Positions 32,634 through 41,931 of a DNA stretch of 64,000 nt are shown here, piece after piece. Position numbers and translations under genes: made by a program. Origin of the DNA: Algoriella xinjiangensis (lineage in GTDB: Bacteria > Bacteroidota > Bacteroidia > Flavobacteriales > Weeksellaceae); NCBI RefSeq assembly GCF_900115015.1, contig NZ_FOUZ01000003.1, forward strand, positions 124,001 to 188,000. The letters are read 5' to 3'. The notes below the pieces were generated by a model. The model was not told the origin of the DNA and searched no databases. It worked only from the letters and a program-made list of their open reading frames with translations. Position 1 is the first letter of the stretch; every line of letters starts with the position of its first letter.

Positions 32634-33458
32634 TTGGACTTCCTTATAAAAACGGTACAATTCAACACTTTTTCAGAACTAAAAACAATAAACGAACCCT
32701 ATTATTCTGTTTTAATTTTAGATGGAAAAGCATCGTTTTCTATCGACGCCAATTCGTATGAATGTGATGGAAAGAATATTATTTTTTTAACGCCTTACCA
32801 AGTTTTACAATGGCAAAATACCGAATTTGAATTGCTGCATTTATTGCAATTTCACGGTGATTATTATTGCATAGAATATCATAAAAAGGAAGTCGCTTGC
32901 AACGGAATTTTGTTCAATAATATTTATGCAAAACCTTTTGTTCCTGTTTCTGATACAGTTTTTGAAGATGTTCTTCAAGCAATTTCTAACATCAAAAAAC
33001 TAGAAACGACAACAGAAAATTACAATCAATCGATTATAAAAACCTACTTGCAATTAATTTTAGCTTTAAGTAGCAAAGAAAAACAACTTAATTCTCTTGA
33101 AACTGAGCAAGCATTTCCTATTTCTTCTGAAATTTCTGATTTTAAAGAAGTTCTCGACGATAATTTTATTCAAAACAAATCGGTTGCATTTTACGCCGAT
33201 TATTATGCTTTATCAATTGATGTTTTTAGTAAAAAAATAAAGAAACAATTTGGAAAAACACCTTCAAAATTGATTCAAGAACGCATGATTTTAGAAGCTA
33301 AAAAAAGATTGCATTTAACGCATAAAAGCATCAAAGAAATTGCCAACGAATTAGGTTTTGATGACGAATTTTATTTTAGTCGTTATTTTAAAAATCATGT
33401 TTCCGTTTCGCCAAAAGTCTTTCGAGAAAAAGTCGGAATTTCTATCGTGGCAAAATAA
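32634..33458 (+). CDS. AraC-family transcriptional regulator
   Basis: A 274-residue regulator. The N-terminal cupin-like effector domain (YSVLILDGKASFSIDANSYECDGKNIIFLTPYQVLQW) is followed by the AraC double helix-turn-helix. Its parts are SVAFYADYYALSIDVFSKKIKKQFGKTP and SIKEIANELGFDDEFYFSRYFKNHVSVSP. The start is a TTG at 32634: the preceding in-frame stop TAG at about 32607 leaves no ATG. It lies 78 bases upstream of the DUF417 gene and may control it. Confidence 0.88.
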   Translation: MDFLIKTVQFNTFSELKTINEPYYSVLILDGKASFSIDANSYECDGKNIIFLTPYQVLQWQNTEFELLHLLQFHGDYYCIEYHKKEVACNGILFNNIYAKPFVPVSDTVFEDVLQAISNIKKLETTTENYNQSIIKTYLQLILALSSKEKQLNSLETEQAFPISSEISDFKEVLDDNFIQNKSVAFYADYYALSIDVFSKKIKKQFGKTPSKLIQERMILEAKKRLHLTHKSIKEIANELGFDDEFYFSRYFKNHVSVSPKVFREKVGISIVAK

Positions 33459-33506
33459 TCTATGCAATAACCTTTTTTGTCCATTACACGGGCGACAATC
33501 GATCGC

Positions 33507-33514
33507 TAATTTTG
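33507..33514 (+). promoter_or_regulatory. -7 element of the DUF417 gene
   Basis: TAATTTTG fits TAnnTTTG, 22 bases before the ATG. No standard -33 is seen, consistent with activator dependence. Confidence 0.5.
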
Positions 33515-33536
33515 TAAATCATTTAAAAAATTTACA

Positions 33537-34148
33537 ATGGACAAAATATTTCAGCTTTTCGCAAACTCACAAAAACAATTTATAAACATTTTGCGCATTT
33601 CAATTTTTATTGTGATGGCTTGGATTGGTGGTTTAAAAGCTTTTCCGTACGAAGCTGACGGAATTGTAGCGTTTGTAAGTAACAGCCCTGCGATGAGTTT
33701 TTTCTATAACAATAGTTCTAAAACAGTTGTAAATGAAGAAGGAAAAACCGTTGCAGAATATACACAATACAAAAATCCGGAAGGAAAAACAGTTTTGAAG
33801 AACATAGAATGGCACAAAAGTAACGGAACTTATGTGTTTTCTTACGGTTTAGGAATTGTAATTTTCGGAATCGGAATCTTGGTTTTATTGGGAATATGGT
33901 TTCCAAAAATGGGCTTTTTTGGCGGAGTTTTAACCTTCGGAATGTCGCTTGTCACGCTTTCGTTTTTGATGACAACACCTGAAACTTTTGTACCGAATTT
34001 AGGAGGAGATTTCCCTACGCCACATTTCGGATTTCCTTATCTTTCGGCTGCTGGACGCTTGGTTATTAAAGATATTATTATGTTGGCAGGTGGTTTAATT
34101 ATCGCTTCTGAAAGTGCACAACGTGTATTGAAAACAAAAGACGAATAA
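33537..34148 (+). CDS. DUF417/YkgB-family membrane protein
   Basis: A 203-residue protein with four membrane helices and the YkgB pattern FIVMAWIGGLKAFPYEADGIVAFVSNSPAMSFFY near the N-terminus. GLGIVIFGIGILVLLG and FLMTTPETFVP...YLSAAGRLVIKDIIMLAGG follow. Its molecular role is unknown; relatives have been linked to oxidative or chlorine stress. The gene has its own -7 box, sits next to the AraC regulator, and ends in a terminator hairpin that includes its stop codon. Confidence 0.85.
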   Translation: MDKIFQLFANSQKQFINILRISIFIVMAWIGGLKAFPYEADGIVAFVSNSPAMSFFYNNSSKTVVNEEGKTVAEYTQYKNPEGKTVLKNIEWHKSNGTYVFSYGLGIVIFGIGILVLLGIWFPKMGFFGGVLTFGMSLVTLSFLMTTPETFVPNLGGDFPTPHFGFPYLSAAGRLVIKDIIMLAGGLIIASESAQRVLKTKDE

Positions 34149-34170
34149 CTAAAATCATTCGTCTTTTTTA
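34136..34170 (+). terminator. Terminator after the DUF417 gene, also facing the his operon end
   Basis: An 11-bp stem AAAAGACGAAT / ATTCGTCTTTT with a 10-base loop and a run of T. It overlaps the last codons of DUF417 and lies 5 bases from the hisIE stop, so it may work in both directions. Confidence 0.8.
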
Positions 34171-34174
34171 TCTA

Positions 34175-34783
34175 TTATTCAGGTCGTCGTGGACCATTTT
34201 CTCTTGATTTCAAAACGTTTTCAACATCTTCCAATTTAAAACCTTTGGCTTTTAGCAGAATCAAATAGTGATACATCAAATCCGCAGCTTCACCCAAAAA
34301 TAAATCGTCGTTGTTGTCTTTGGCTTCAATCACAATTTCTACGGCTTCTTCACCAACTTTTTGCGCGACTTTATTAATGCCTCGTTTGTAGAGTTTATTG
34401 GTGTAAGATTCTGGATCGTCACTATCAATTCTATCCGAAATCGTTTGCTCCAATTCATACACAAAACCGTGATTATTTTCTTCTTTAAAACAAGTTGTAG
34501 AACCCGTATGACACGTTGGTCCGAAAGGTTTTGCTTTAATCAAAATCGTGTCGTTATCGCAATCAATAGCAATTGATTTTACTTCTAAAAAATTGCCTGA
34601 TTCTTCGCCTTTTGTCCATAATCTGTTTTTTGAACGTGAATAGAAGGTTACTTTTCCTATTTCTTGTGTTTTATCAAAGGCTTCTTGGTTCATGTAACCC
34701 AGCATCAACACTTGATTATTCAGGTAATTTTGGATAATAACCGGAACCAATCCGTCAGTACTTTTATTAAAATCGATTTTCAT
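34175..34783 (-). CDS. hisIE: Bifunctional phosphoribosyl-AMP cyclohydrolase / phosphoribosyl-ATP pyrophosphatase
   Basis: The protein has 202 residues. The N-terminal HisI domain shows [31 protein letters not shown], and metal ligands in [12 protein letters not shown] and CHTGSTTCF. The C-terminal HisE domain shows [30 protein letters not shown] and [13 protein letters not shown]. It catalyses steps 2 and 3 of histidine synthesis. It is the last gene of the operon and overlaps hisF by 17 bases. Confidence 0.97.
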   Translation of the reverse strand: MKIDFNKSTDGLVPVIIQNYLNNQVLMLGYMNQEAFDKTQEIGKVTFYSRSKNRLWTKGEESGNFLEVKSIAIDCDNDTILIKAKPFGPTCHTGSTTCFKEENNHGFVYELEQTISDRIDSDDPESYTNKLYKRGINKVAQKVGEEAVEIVIEAKDNNDDLFLGEAADLMYHYLILLKAKGFKLEDVENVLKSRENGPRRPE

Positions 34784-35534
34784 ATCTAATCGGAATATTT
34801 TGTTCTTTTAAATAATTTTTAAGCGTGGGAATTGGTATTTCGCCAAAGTGAAAAATACTCGCAGCCAATCCGCCACTTGCTTTTGTTAGGGTAAAAACTT
34901 CGGTAAAATCTTCCATTTTCCCTGCGCCACCCGAAGCAATTACCGGAATATTTATGGCATCTGAAACTGCTTTTGTAATATCAATTTTGAAACCCGCTTT
35001 TGTTCCGTCTCCATCCATCGATGTCAATAGAATTTCGCCCGCGCCCAATTCTTCTACTTTCTTTACCCAAGCTAAAGTTTCCCACTCGGTTTCAATTTTT
35101 CCACCGCTCACAAATACTTTTTGAGTTCCGTTAATATTTCGCGTATCAACAGCGACAACCACACATTGCGACCCAAACTGCGCCGCCAAATCTGCAATTA
35201 ATTGAGGGTTTTTAACCGCTGAAGAATTCACCGAAACCTTATCAGCACCAGCTTTTATCACCGCAGAAGCATCTTCCACAGAATTGATTCCGCCACCAAC
35301 TGTAAACGGAATATTAATCGCCGAAGCAATTTTTTCCACCATTTCAGCCAAGGTTTTTCGCTTTTCTAAAGTGGCTGTAATATCTAAAAACACCAACTCG
35401 TCAGCGCCTTCTTCTACATATTTTTTAGCTAATTCAACCGGATCTCCCGCATCGCGTAATCCTTCGAAATTAACACCTTTTACCGTTCTTCCATCTTTGA
35501 TATCAAGACACGGAATGATTCGTTTTTTTAACAA
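34767..35534 (-). CDS. hisF: Imidazole glycerol phosphate synthase subunit HisF
   Basis: A 255-residue TIM barrel cyclase that works with His[20 protein letters not shown] carries the first catalytic Asp, and VAVDTRN and [14 protein letters not shown] the second. Phosphate-binding GGG and SGGAG loops are intact. The start is a TTG at 35534, because the conserved N-terminus leaves no room for an ATG. It overlaps hisIE by 17 bases. The MITE-like repeat copy 2 lies directly upstream, separating it from hisA. Confidence 0.97.
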   Translation of the reverse strand: MLKKRIIPCLDIKDGRTVKGVNFEGLRDAGDPVELAKKYVEEGADELVFLDITATLEKRKTLAEMVEKIASAINIPFTVGGGINSVEDASAVIKAGADKVSVNSSAVKNPQLIADLAAQFGSQCVVVAVDTRNINGTQKVFVSGGKIETEWETLAWVKKVEELGAGEILLTSMDGDGTKAGFKIDITKAVSDAINIPVIASGGAGKMEDFTEVFTLTKASGGLAASIFHFGEIPIPTLKNYLKEQNIPIRYENRF

Positions 35535-35552
35535 GTGATTATGTTTTTATGT

Positions 35553-35681
35553 ATATCCATTTTCAATAATAATTAATATATATTGTCATTTCGACGAAGG
35601 AGAAATCTAAAAATAAAACACTCATAAACGTATATTATCAAAGAGATTCTTCATTCCGCTTTGCTGCATTCTGAATGACAA
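35553..35681. repeat. MITE-like palindromic intergenic repeat, copy 2
   Basis: This is the second copy of the element at 4813-4940, in the same orientation and closer to an intact form. It has TTGTCATTTCGACGAAGGAG at the left and TGAATGACAA at the right with inverted ends, plus GAGATTCTTCATTCCGC and TTTGCTGCATTC inside. It is inserted between hisA and hisF, within the his transcription unit. Confidence 0.78.
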
Positions 35682-35748
35682 AAAATTACTATATTTTTCA
35701 ATAGCAGATAAGCTATGTTTTTAAAATTCACGAATAAATCCTTAGAAC

Positions 35749-36462
35749 TTAAAACAGATGACTTAGAACTTTTAGATCAATTCGTCCTTCATAAATCGCT
35801 TTTCCAAGAATTGCACCTTCGCAACCTAGTTCTTTCACCTTAATTAAATCATCGATAGAAGTAACGCCGCCTGATGCAATTAATTTAACATCGGCTGAAG
35901 CTAAAATTTCTTGATATAATTCGTTTGAAGTGCCTTGTAGCATACCATCTTTCGCGATATCGGTACAGATAACATAGTCAATTCCTTTGGTTTTATATTC
36001 TTGAATAAAATCAATAACGTCCAATTCCGAAGTTTCTAACCAACCGTGTGTTGCAATTTTTCGGTCTTTGGCATCGGCTCCTAAAATGATTTTTTCGCTT
36101 CCGTATTGGTTAATCCACTCTTGAAATAAAGTCGGATTTTGAACCGCGATACTTCCACCCGTAATTTGATTCGCGCCACATTCAAAAGCAATTCTGATAT
36201 CGTCTTGAGATTTAATTCCACCACCAAAATCGACTTTCAAATTGGTTTTTGACGTGATTAATTCTAAGGTTTTGTAATTGATAATTTGCTTCGATTTTGC
36301 ACCATCTAAATCGACCAAGTGCAAATATTCGATACCATAATCTTCAAATTCTTTGGCAACTTCCAACGGATTTTCGTTGTATATTTTTTTGGTGTTGTAA
36401 TCGCCTTGTGATAATCTGACGCATTTTCCGTCGATAATATCTATTGCTGGGATGATTCTCAT
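35749..36462 (-). CDS. hisA: Phosphoribosylformimino-AICAR ribotide isomerase HisA
   Basis: A 237-residue TIM barrel isomerase for step 4 of histidine synthesis. The N-terminus [22 protein letters not shown] has catalytic Asp8. [18 protein letters not shown] has the second Asp, and the phosphate loops are GGGIK and ASGGVTS. The gap to hisF (214 bases) is filled by the MITE-like repeat. Confidence 0.97.
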   Translation of the reverse strand: MRIIPAIDIIDGKCVRLSQGDYNTKKIYNENPLEVAKEFEDYGIEYLHLVDLDGAKSKQIINYKTLELITSKTNLKVDFGGGIKSQDDIRIAFECGANQITGGSIAVQNPTLFQEWINQYGSEKIILGADAKDRKIATHGWLETSELDVIDFIQEYKTKGIDYVICTDIAKDGMLQGTSNELYQEILASADVKLIASGGVTSIDDLIKVKELGCEGAILGKAIYEGRIDLKVLSHLF

Positions 36463-36487
36463 AGTTAGATTTTGGATTTATGATTTT

Positions 36488-36527
36488 GGATTTACGATTT
36501 AGATTTTTATTCATTAATCGTAAATCC
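36488..36527. repeat. Inverted repeat in the hisA/S41 protease spacer
   Basis: A perfect 12-bp stem GGATTTACGATT / AATCGTAAATCC with a 16-base loop, preceded by a partial direct repeat of GATTTTGGATTTA. It lacks a T tract, so it is an intercistronic hairpin rather than a plain terminator. Confidence 0.7.
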
Positions 36528-36539
36528 TCAATCAGAATT

Positions 36540-39500
36540 TTATTTTAATTCCTTCATTATTTCTTGAATAGCTCTTTCTAATTGTGGATCTTTATTTTCT
36601 AATCGATCCATAAATGTATTTTTAATGTAAATATCTGGAGCAACTCCTGTTTTTTCTAAATTTTTACCATCTAAACTATATGTTCCCCAAGATGGAAGTC
36701 TATAAAATGAGCCATCGACAAGTCCTTTTCCTGATGTAAAAATGATCCAACGATAAGTTTCTTGTCCTATAATTTTTCCTAATTTTAATGCTTTGAAACC
36801 TTCTGCAGTCATTTCTGCATCACTCAAAGAATATTCGTTAATTAATAAAACAATTGGTTTTGCAGCTGGTGCAAAATTGGGTTGAACAGTTAATTGACCT
36901 TCACGGTATTTCCATTTTAGATAAGGGCGTTGCGCTAAAAAGTTTAAAACTTTATCATGAACATTTCCGCCGGTATTAAAACGTAAATCTAAAATAACTC
37001 CATCTTTTCGGTTTTCTTGCTCAACCATGTCTAATAGAAAAACATCTAACTCGTTTGTTGACATGTTTTTCATGTACGAATATGCAATTCGGTTTGAGCT
37101 TAATTGATTAACGCGCTGTTTGTTTTCGAAAATCCATTCGTCATACAACAAGCTTTTTTGTTCGTTATTAGAAATTGGATGAAGTTTTGTAGTAATTGTT
37201 TTTCCGTTTCGGTTAAACTCTAACGTTAATTCTTCTACTTTTTTAGGAGTTGTAAAATAAGATTCACGATTATTTTGTTGATTTATTTTTTGACCATTTA
37301 CTGCAATTAATTCATCGCCAGATTTTATGTTTACATTTTTTAGAAAAGCTGGAGATTTACGGGTAATTTTATCTACAACATATGGCTGATCATTTTTGAA
37401 AATAATGCCAGTTTCGTTCGTGAAATAGTTTAATTGTTTATTTTCTTCTTTTCCAGTTGACGTGAATCCTAAATGTGAAGAATTTAATTCTCCTAAAAGA
37501 TCATTTAACAAAACGCGCAAATCATTTCGGCTATTAACATAAGGCAAATATGCTGCGTATTGTTGCTTTTTAGCTTTCCAATCAATGCCATGAAAATTTT
37601 CATCATAAAAATTTTCTTCAACTCCAGCCCAAGCTTCATCGTACATTTGATTAAATTCTGAAGCTAAGTTTTTATTGAATGAATATTTTAAATTTACTTT
37701 TTCTGGATTGGTAGAATTAACCCCAAATTTATAAACAGAATTATCGATTAAAGCATATAAGTTTTTATCATTCTTGATAATATAATCAACTTCTTTATCA
37801 AATATTTTTTCCGTTTTTACATTTTCAAAATCTGTATATGTTTTACGAAATAATTGAAATTTACCTGCATCTTGGTTACTGTTATAGAATAAATATTCTT
37901 TTTTATCATCCTCAAAAACAAAAGGATTTGTTTGATATCCAAAACGATCTGTAACTAATTCTATGCGTTCTAAAAAACCTTCTGGATTCACAGTTAATTC
38001 GTTAAACGTTTTCTTATCTTCTTTCTTTTCTTGTTTTTCTACCTTTTTATCTTCTACAAAAAGATTATCAAATTTCTCAGATTTATAAGGTTGATCAAAC
38101 CAATCTAATGCAACGCGATAAATATTTGATTTTTGCATACCCAACGGATACGATGGATTTGTACGATCGCTTGCAAAATAAATAAATTTACCATTAGCAG
38201 ACCATTGCGGTGATTCCTCTGTAATACCTGTATTGGTAAGATTTACGGTTTGATTTTTTTTGATATGATGAACAAAAATATCTAACTCAAAATTTCGTTT
38301 AGCCGAAAATAAAACATATTCTCCATTTGGAGAAAAAGATGGTTTCGAATTCTGAAAAGCCCAAATTTCATCTTTTACAATTGTCGACGATTTTAGAGAT
38401 TTTAAATCCAATAAGCGAACTTCATCACGTCCACTTAAATAAACGGCTTGCGTAAAATCATTATTGATCGTAATATCACGGTTATTTTTTGCATCAGAAG
38501 TTAATTGTTCACTTTTTCCTTTTCCATCTGCCGAAATTTTAAACCAATTTTGATATCCGTTATAGGTTTGATTATACACTAAATTTTTATTGTCTTTTAG
38601 CCATTTTACTTCTAAAACACGTTCGTTCCCATTTGTGATTTGATTGATAAATTTACCTTCATTATCAGAAACAAAAATTATTCCTCGGCTAATAAATGCC
38701 ATTTTTTTACCATCGAGCGAAACATCAAAATAAGAAATGTTATTTTCTACTTCAAAACTTTGCTCTTTCGATAAAGATTTGTTGGTATTTACATTGACTA
38801 AAACGGGATTTGTAGATTTCGTGGCGATATCATAAATAAATAATTGATAATCTTTCTCGAAAATTACTTTAGATCCGTTTGCAGAAACAAATGGTTTTTT
38901 GATAGAAGTTTCAAATTGAGTTAATGCTTCTTTTTTACCATTTTCAATCTTGTAAAGATTATATTCTCCATTGTTTTCATCTGAAATAAAATAAATAATT
39001 CCATTTTTATCGACACTTGGATTAAAATCTTTTCCTTTATAATCGGTATACTGTTTAAAAGTTTTAGTTGATGGATTATAAGCTAATAAATCTGGATTAT
39101 TTTCTCCTTTGTAACGTTTACGTGCAGTTTGGTTGGCACTTTCAGTAGAATTTGTGAAAATATATTCGCCCTTAGGTGTTTCTACTAAACCATTTGTTGT
39201 GTTAAAATAATTTGTAAATAATGGTTGTGGAGTTTTACCGTTGATATCAATTTTAAAACTTCCAAAATTATTGTTTTGATTAGATGTGTAATAAATAGTT
39301 TTGCTATCCCAACTCCAATTTTCCATTTCGTCTTTCGCTTGATGAAATGTTAATTGTTTAATTTGTCCTCCATCAACAGGTAAAAGATAAATATCGTAAT
39401 TACCATATTGATTTGAACTGAAGGCTAACCATTTTCCATCCGGAGAAATGCGAGGATTAATTTCTTCACCTTCTAATGCCGTAATACGATCTGCATTTCC

Positions 39501-39659
39501 GTCCGTAGAGTTCACTTTCCAAATATCTCCATCATAGCTAAAATAAGCTGTTTTTCCGTCAGGACTTAAAGAAGGTGTAGAGGTAAAGTAAACTTTTTCT
39601 TGCGCAGAAATTTGACTAATTGTAAACGCACTAAGTAAAGTAAAAATTATTTTTTTCAT
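36540..39659 (-). CDS. Tricorn-like S41 protease with beta-propeller (1,039 residues)
   Basis: A secreted protein with signal peptide TISQISAQ. A long WD40/TolB-like propeller carries repeats such as PSLSPDGKTAYFSYDGDIW, PRISPDGKWLAFSS and PSFSPNGEYVLFSAKRN. A C-terminal tricorn core follows: a helical region with LNSSHLGF (the likely active-site His), a PDZ domain (IKSGDELIAVNGQKI) and an S41 domain with LDLRFNTGGNVHDKV and INEYSLSDAEMTAEG (presumed nucleophile Ser). It should degrade peptides in the periplasm. It lies inside the his operon between hisH (16 bases) and hisA, with no known link to histidine synthesis. Confidence 0.88.
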   Translation of the reverse strand: MKKIIFTLLSAFTISQISAQEKVYFTSTPSLSPDGKTAYFSYDGDIWKVNSTDGNADRITALEGEEINPRISPDGKWLAFSSNQYGNYDIYLLPVDGGQIKQLTFHQAKDEMENWSWDSKTIYYTSNQNNNFGSFKIDINGKTPQPLFTNYFNTTNGLVETPKGEYIFTNSTESANQTARKRYKGENNPDLLAYNPSTKTFKQYTDYKGKDFNPSVDKNGIIYFISDENNGEYNLYKIENGKKEALTQFETSIKKPFVSANGSKVIFEKDYQLFIYDIATKSTNPVLVNVNTNKSLSKEQSFEVENNISYFDVSLDGKKMAFISRGIIFVSDNEGKFINQITNGNERVLEVKWLKDNKNLVYNQTYNGYQNWFKISADGKGKSEQLTSDAKNNRDITINNDFTQAVYLSGRDEVRLLDLKSLKSSTIVKDEIWAFQNSKPSFSPNGEYVLFSAKRNFELDIFVHHIKKNQTVNLTNTGITEESPQWSANGKFIYFASDRTNPSYPLGMQKSNIYRVALDWFDQPYKSEKFDNLFVEDKKVEKQEKKEDKKTFNELTVNPEGFLERIELVTDRFGYQTNPFVFEDDKKEYLFYNSNQDAGKFQLFRKTYTDFENVKTEKIFDKEVDYIIKNDKNLYALIDNSVYKFGVNSTNPEKVNLKYSFNKNLASEFNQMYDEAWAGVEENFYDENFHGIDWKAKKQQYAAYLPYVNSRNDLRVLLNDLLGELNSSHLGFTSTGKEENKQLNYFTNETGIIFKNDQPYVVDKITRKSPAFLKNVNIKSGDELIAVNGQKINQQNNRESYFTTPKKVEELTLEFNRNGKTITTKLHPISNNEQKSLLYDEWIFENKQRVNQLSSNRIAYSYMKNMSTNELDVFLLDMVEQENRKDGVILDLRFNTGGNVHDKVLNFLAQRPYLKWKYREGQLTVQPNFAPAAKPIVLLINEYSLSDAEMTAEGFKALKLGKIIGQETYRWIIFTSGKGLVDGSFYRLPSWGTYSLDGKNLEKTGVAPDIYIKNTFMDRLENKDPQLERAIQEIMKELK

Positions 39660-39675
39660 GTGTGAGTATTAATTT

Positions 39676-40254
39676 CTATAAACTTAGGAAGTTTTTAAGA
39701 ATTTGTTCTCCAATTCCAGCTGATTTCTCGGGGTGAAATTGCGTAGCGTAAAAATTATTTTTGTTTAAAGCGGCTGAATATTCTAAAATATAATCGGTTT
39801 TTGCAATCGTGTATTCGGATAATTCGCAATAAAAACTGTGCACATAATAGATGTCTGAATTTTCTTTAACGTCATTAAATAAATCAGTTTTCAAATCAAA
39901 AATAGTGTTCCAGCCCATGTGTGGAACAATTTCTGTCGAAGGAAATAATTTAACTTGAATCGGAAAAATATCCAAACAATCTACATTTCCTTCCTCCGAA
40001 TGTGCGCACATCAATTGTTGACCCAAACAAATTCCTAAGGTTGGTTGTTTTAAGTTTTTAATGATTTTATCCAAACCTTTTTCCTTCAAATAAGCCATCG
40101 CAGAACTTGCTTCGCCAACTCCTGGAAAAATAACTTTATCTGCATTTTGTAAGGTTTCGAAATCGTCTGTAATAACGGCTTCAAAACCTAAACGAGTTAC
40201 CGCATTGTAAACCGATTTTACGTTTCCTGCGTTGTATTTTATTATTGCAATCAT
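39676..40254 (-). CDS. hisH: Imidazole glycerol phosphate synthase subunit HisH
   Basis: This 192-residue class I glutamine amidotransferase supplies ammonia to HisF. The nucleophile elbow is LGICLGQQLM, and the catalytic His/Glu lie in ATQFHPEKSAG. The N-terminus MIAIIKYNAGNVKSVYNA is canonical. It is followed 16 bases later by the tricorn-like protease. Confidence 0.97.
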   Translation of the reverse strand: MIAIIKYNAGNVKSVYNAVTRLGFEAVITDDFETLQNADKVIFPGVGEASSAMAYLKEKGLDKIIKNLKQPTLGICLGQQLMCAHSEEGNVDCLDIFPIQVKLFPSTEIVPHMGWNTIFDLKTDLFNDVKENSDIYYVHSFYCELSEYTIAKTDYILEYSAALNKNNFYATQFHPEKSAGIGEQILKNFLSL

Positions 40255-40269
40255 TTTTTAGTTTTTAGT

Positions 40270-40330
40270 TCATTGTTCTTAGTTTTTAGGCTCATGCAGA
40301 ATAAAATCCTGAGAACTTATAACTAAGAAC
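40270..40330. repeat. Inverted repeat in the hisH/hisB spacer
   Basis: GTTCTTAG near 40273 and CTAAGAAC near 40323 form a perfect 8-bp stem with a long loop. Extra repeats of the TTAG/AACTTA type resemble those between other his genes. Confidence 0.5.
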
Positions 40331-40336
40331 TTAAGT

Positions 40337-41470
40337 CTACAACATTCCTTTTGTGCTTGGTAAAATCATTTTGTTTGGATCACGTTTTACGGCCACTTTT
40401 ATAGCTTTCGCAAATGCTTTAAAAATCGATTCTATTTTGTGGTGCTCGTTTGTTCCTTCGGCCTTGATATTTAAGTTGGCTTTTGCGCCGTCTGTAAAAG
40501 ATTTGAAGAAGTGATAAAACATTTCGGTTGGCATTTGACCAATCATTTCACGCTTAAAATCAGCGTCCCAAACCAGCCAATTTCTTCCACCAAAATCAAT
40601 CGCAGCTTGCGCCAAACAATCGTCCATTGGCAAGGTAAATCCGTAACGCTCGATGCCTAATTTATTCCCCAAAGCTTGCGCAAAAACTTCGCCCAAAGCG
40701 ATCGCCGTATCTTCAATTGTGTGGTGTTCATCAACTTCTAAATCGCCATCAACTTTGATTATCAAATCCATTTGTCCGTGACGCGCAATTTGATCTAACA
40801 TGTGATCGAAAAAGTGAATTCCAGTTGAAATATCAGACTTTCCAGTTCCGTCCAAATTTAAGTCAATCTTGATTTTAGTTTCGTTGGTATTTCTTTCGAT
40901 TGAAGCCGAACGATTTTCTAATTTCAAGAATTCATAAATAGCTTTCCAAGACGTTGTTTTCAGCGAAATTGCATCATTTAAATCTTTATTATCCGAAATT
41001 TCTTCTGCACCCAAAGCTTCATCATTTGCAATAAAAATTCCTTTCGAGCCTAGGTTTTGAGCCAATTTAATATCGGTAATTCGATCGCCAATCACATAAG
41101 AATTTGCTAAATCATAATCCGAATTATTGATGTATTTTGTTAACAAACCCGTTTCTGGCTTACGTGTTGGAGCATTTTCGCGCGCAAAAGTTTTATCGAT
41201 GTAAATATCTTCGAATTTTACACCTTCATTTTCGAAAGCTTTTATAATAAAATTTTGAATTGGCCAGAATAATTCTTCTGGATGCGCGTCCGTTCCCAAA
41301 CCATCTTGATTGGTTACCATTACCAATTCATAATCCAACTCTTTGGCAATTTTCGCCATATAGGTGAAAGCTTCCGGATAGAATTCTAACTTCTCGAAAC
41401 TGTCCACTTGATAATCGGCAGGCTCTAAAATTAAGGTTCCGTCGCGATCTATAAATAGTATTTTTTTCAT
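40337..41470 (-). CDS. hisB: Bifunctional histidinol-phosphatase / imidazoleglycerol-phosphate dehydratase
   Basis: The protein has 377 residues from the ATG at 41470, chosen because [14 protein letters not shown] is the native N-terminus. The HAD phosphatase domain has FIDRDGTL and [12 protein letters not shown]. The IGPD domain has [30 protein letters not shown] and [14 protein letters not shown] with the metal-binding His clusters. It covers steps 6 and 8 of the pathway. The longer frame to 41542 overlaps the four-helix-bundle gene and is unlikely to be used. Confidence 0.97.
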   Translation of the reverse strand: MKKILFIDRDGTLILEPADYQVDSFEKLEFYPEAFTYMAKIAKELDYELVMVTNQDGLGTDAHPEELFWPIQNFIIKAFENEGVKFEDIYIDKTFARENAPTRKPETGLLTKYINNSDYDLANSYVIGDRITDIKLAQNLGSKGIFIANDEALGAEEISDNKDLNDAISLKTTSWKAIYEFLKLENRSASIERNTNETKIKIDLNLDGTGKSDISTGIHFFDHMLDQIARHGQMDLIIKVDGDLEVDEHHTIEDTAIALGEVFAQALGNKLGIERYGFTLPMDDCLAQAAIDFGGRNWLVWDADFKREMIGQMPTEMFYHFFKSFTDGAKANLNIKAEGTNEHHKIESIFKAFAKAIKVAVKRDPNKMILPSTKGML

Positions 41471-41504
41471 GTTGTTTAAGATGTAAGTTATAAGATGTAA
41501 AGAT

Positions 41505-41867
41505 TTAAGGCTTTTGACTTCGAATAAATTTTTCATAACCATTCAAAAGTTTGCCTATTTCTTCTGCGTCTTTCATCAATTCATAATAATTATTTTCTGT
41601 GATATAATTCAAATCTTTACTTAATATTAAAAAATATTTTACTTCTTCTAAAGAGCCTTCAGCAATATTGATAAAACTGAGTTGATGCGGAATAGTTTTC
41701 TTCTTTTTTCCTTCCACAATATTTGCAGAAATAGAAACCGCTGCTCTTCGCATCTGACTGGTTAAACCATAAATTTCTTCACGAGGAAAATCAGTCGTTA
41801 TTTTATAAATATTTAAAACCAAAAAATGTGATTTTTGCCAAACAATAAGATCTTTAAAAGTTGCCAT
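41505..41867 (-). CDS. Four-helix bundle protein (23S rRNA-intervening-sequence/S23 family)
   Basis: A 120-residue all-helical protein with the family pattern [44 protein letters not shown] and [22 protein letters not shown]. Relatives are encoded within intervening sequences of 23S rRNA genes but are also scattered singly in Bacteroidota. Their function is unclear, possibly nucleic acid binding. Here it sits in the his operon between hisC and hisB. Both spacers (41471-41504 and 41868-41931) are built of TAAGAT-type repeats, suggesting insertion at a repeat. Confidence 0.85.
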   Translation of the reverse strand: MATFKDLIVWQKSHFLVLNIYKITTDFPREEIYGLTSQMRRAAVSISANIVEGKKKKTIPHQLSFINIAEGSLEEVKYFLILSKDLNYITENNYYELMKDAEEIGKLLNGYEKFIRSQKP

Positions 41868-41931
41868 AATTTATAATTTTAAGATGATAAGATATTTTAA
41901 ATTTAATGAATTATTTTTCAGTTCTTATGTC
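41868..41931. repeat. TAAGAT-type repeat spacer between hisC and the four-helix gene
   Basis: The spacer is made of imperfect repeats such as TTAAGATGATAAGAT on one side and TCTTAAATCTTACGACTTAAG on the other, forming an imperfect inverted repeat that runs into the hisC stop. Similar units lie at 41471-41504 and 42991-43075. Confidence 0.5.

Noticed and set aside
41471-41542. N-terminal extension of HisB
   Set aside because: HisB starts [13 protein letters not shown]; the extension overlaps the four-helix gene and encodes the repeat spacer.
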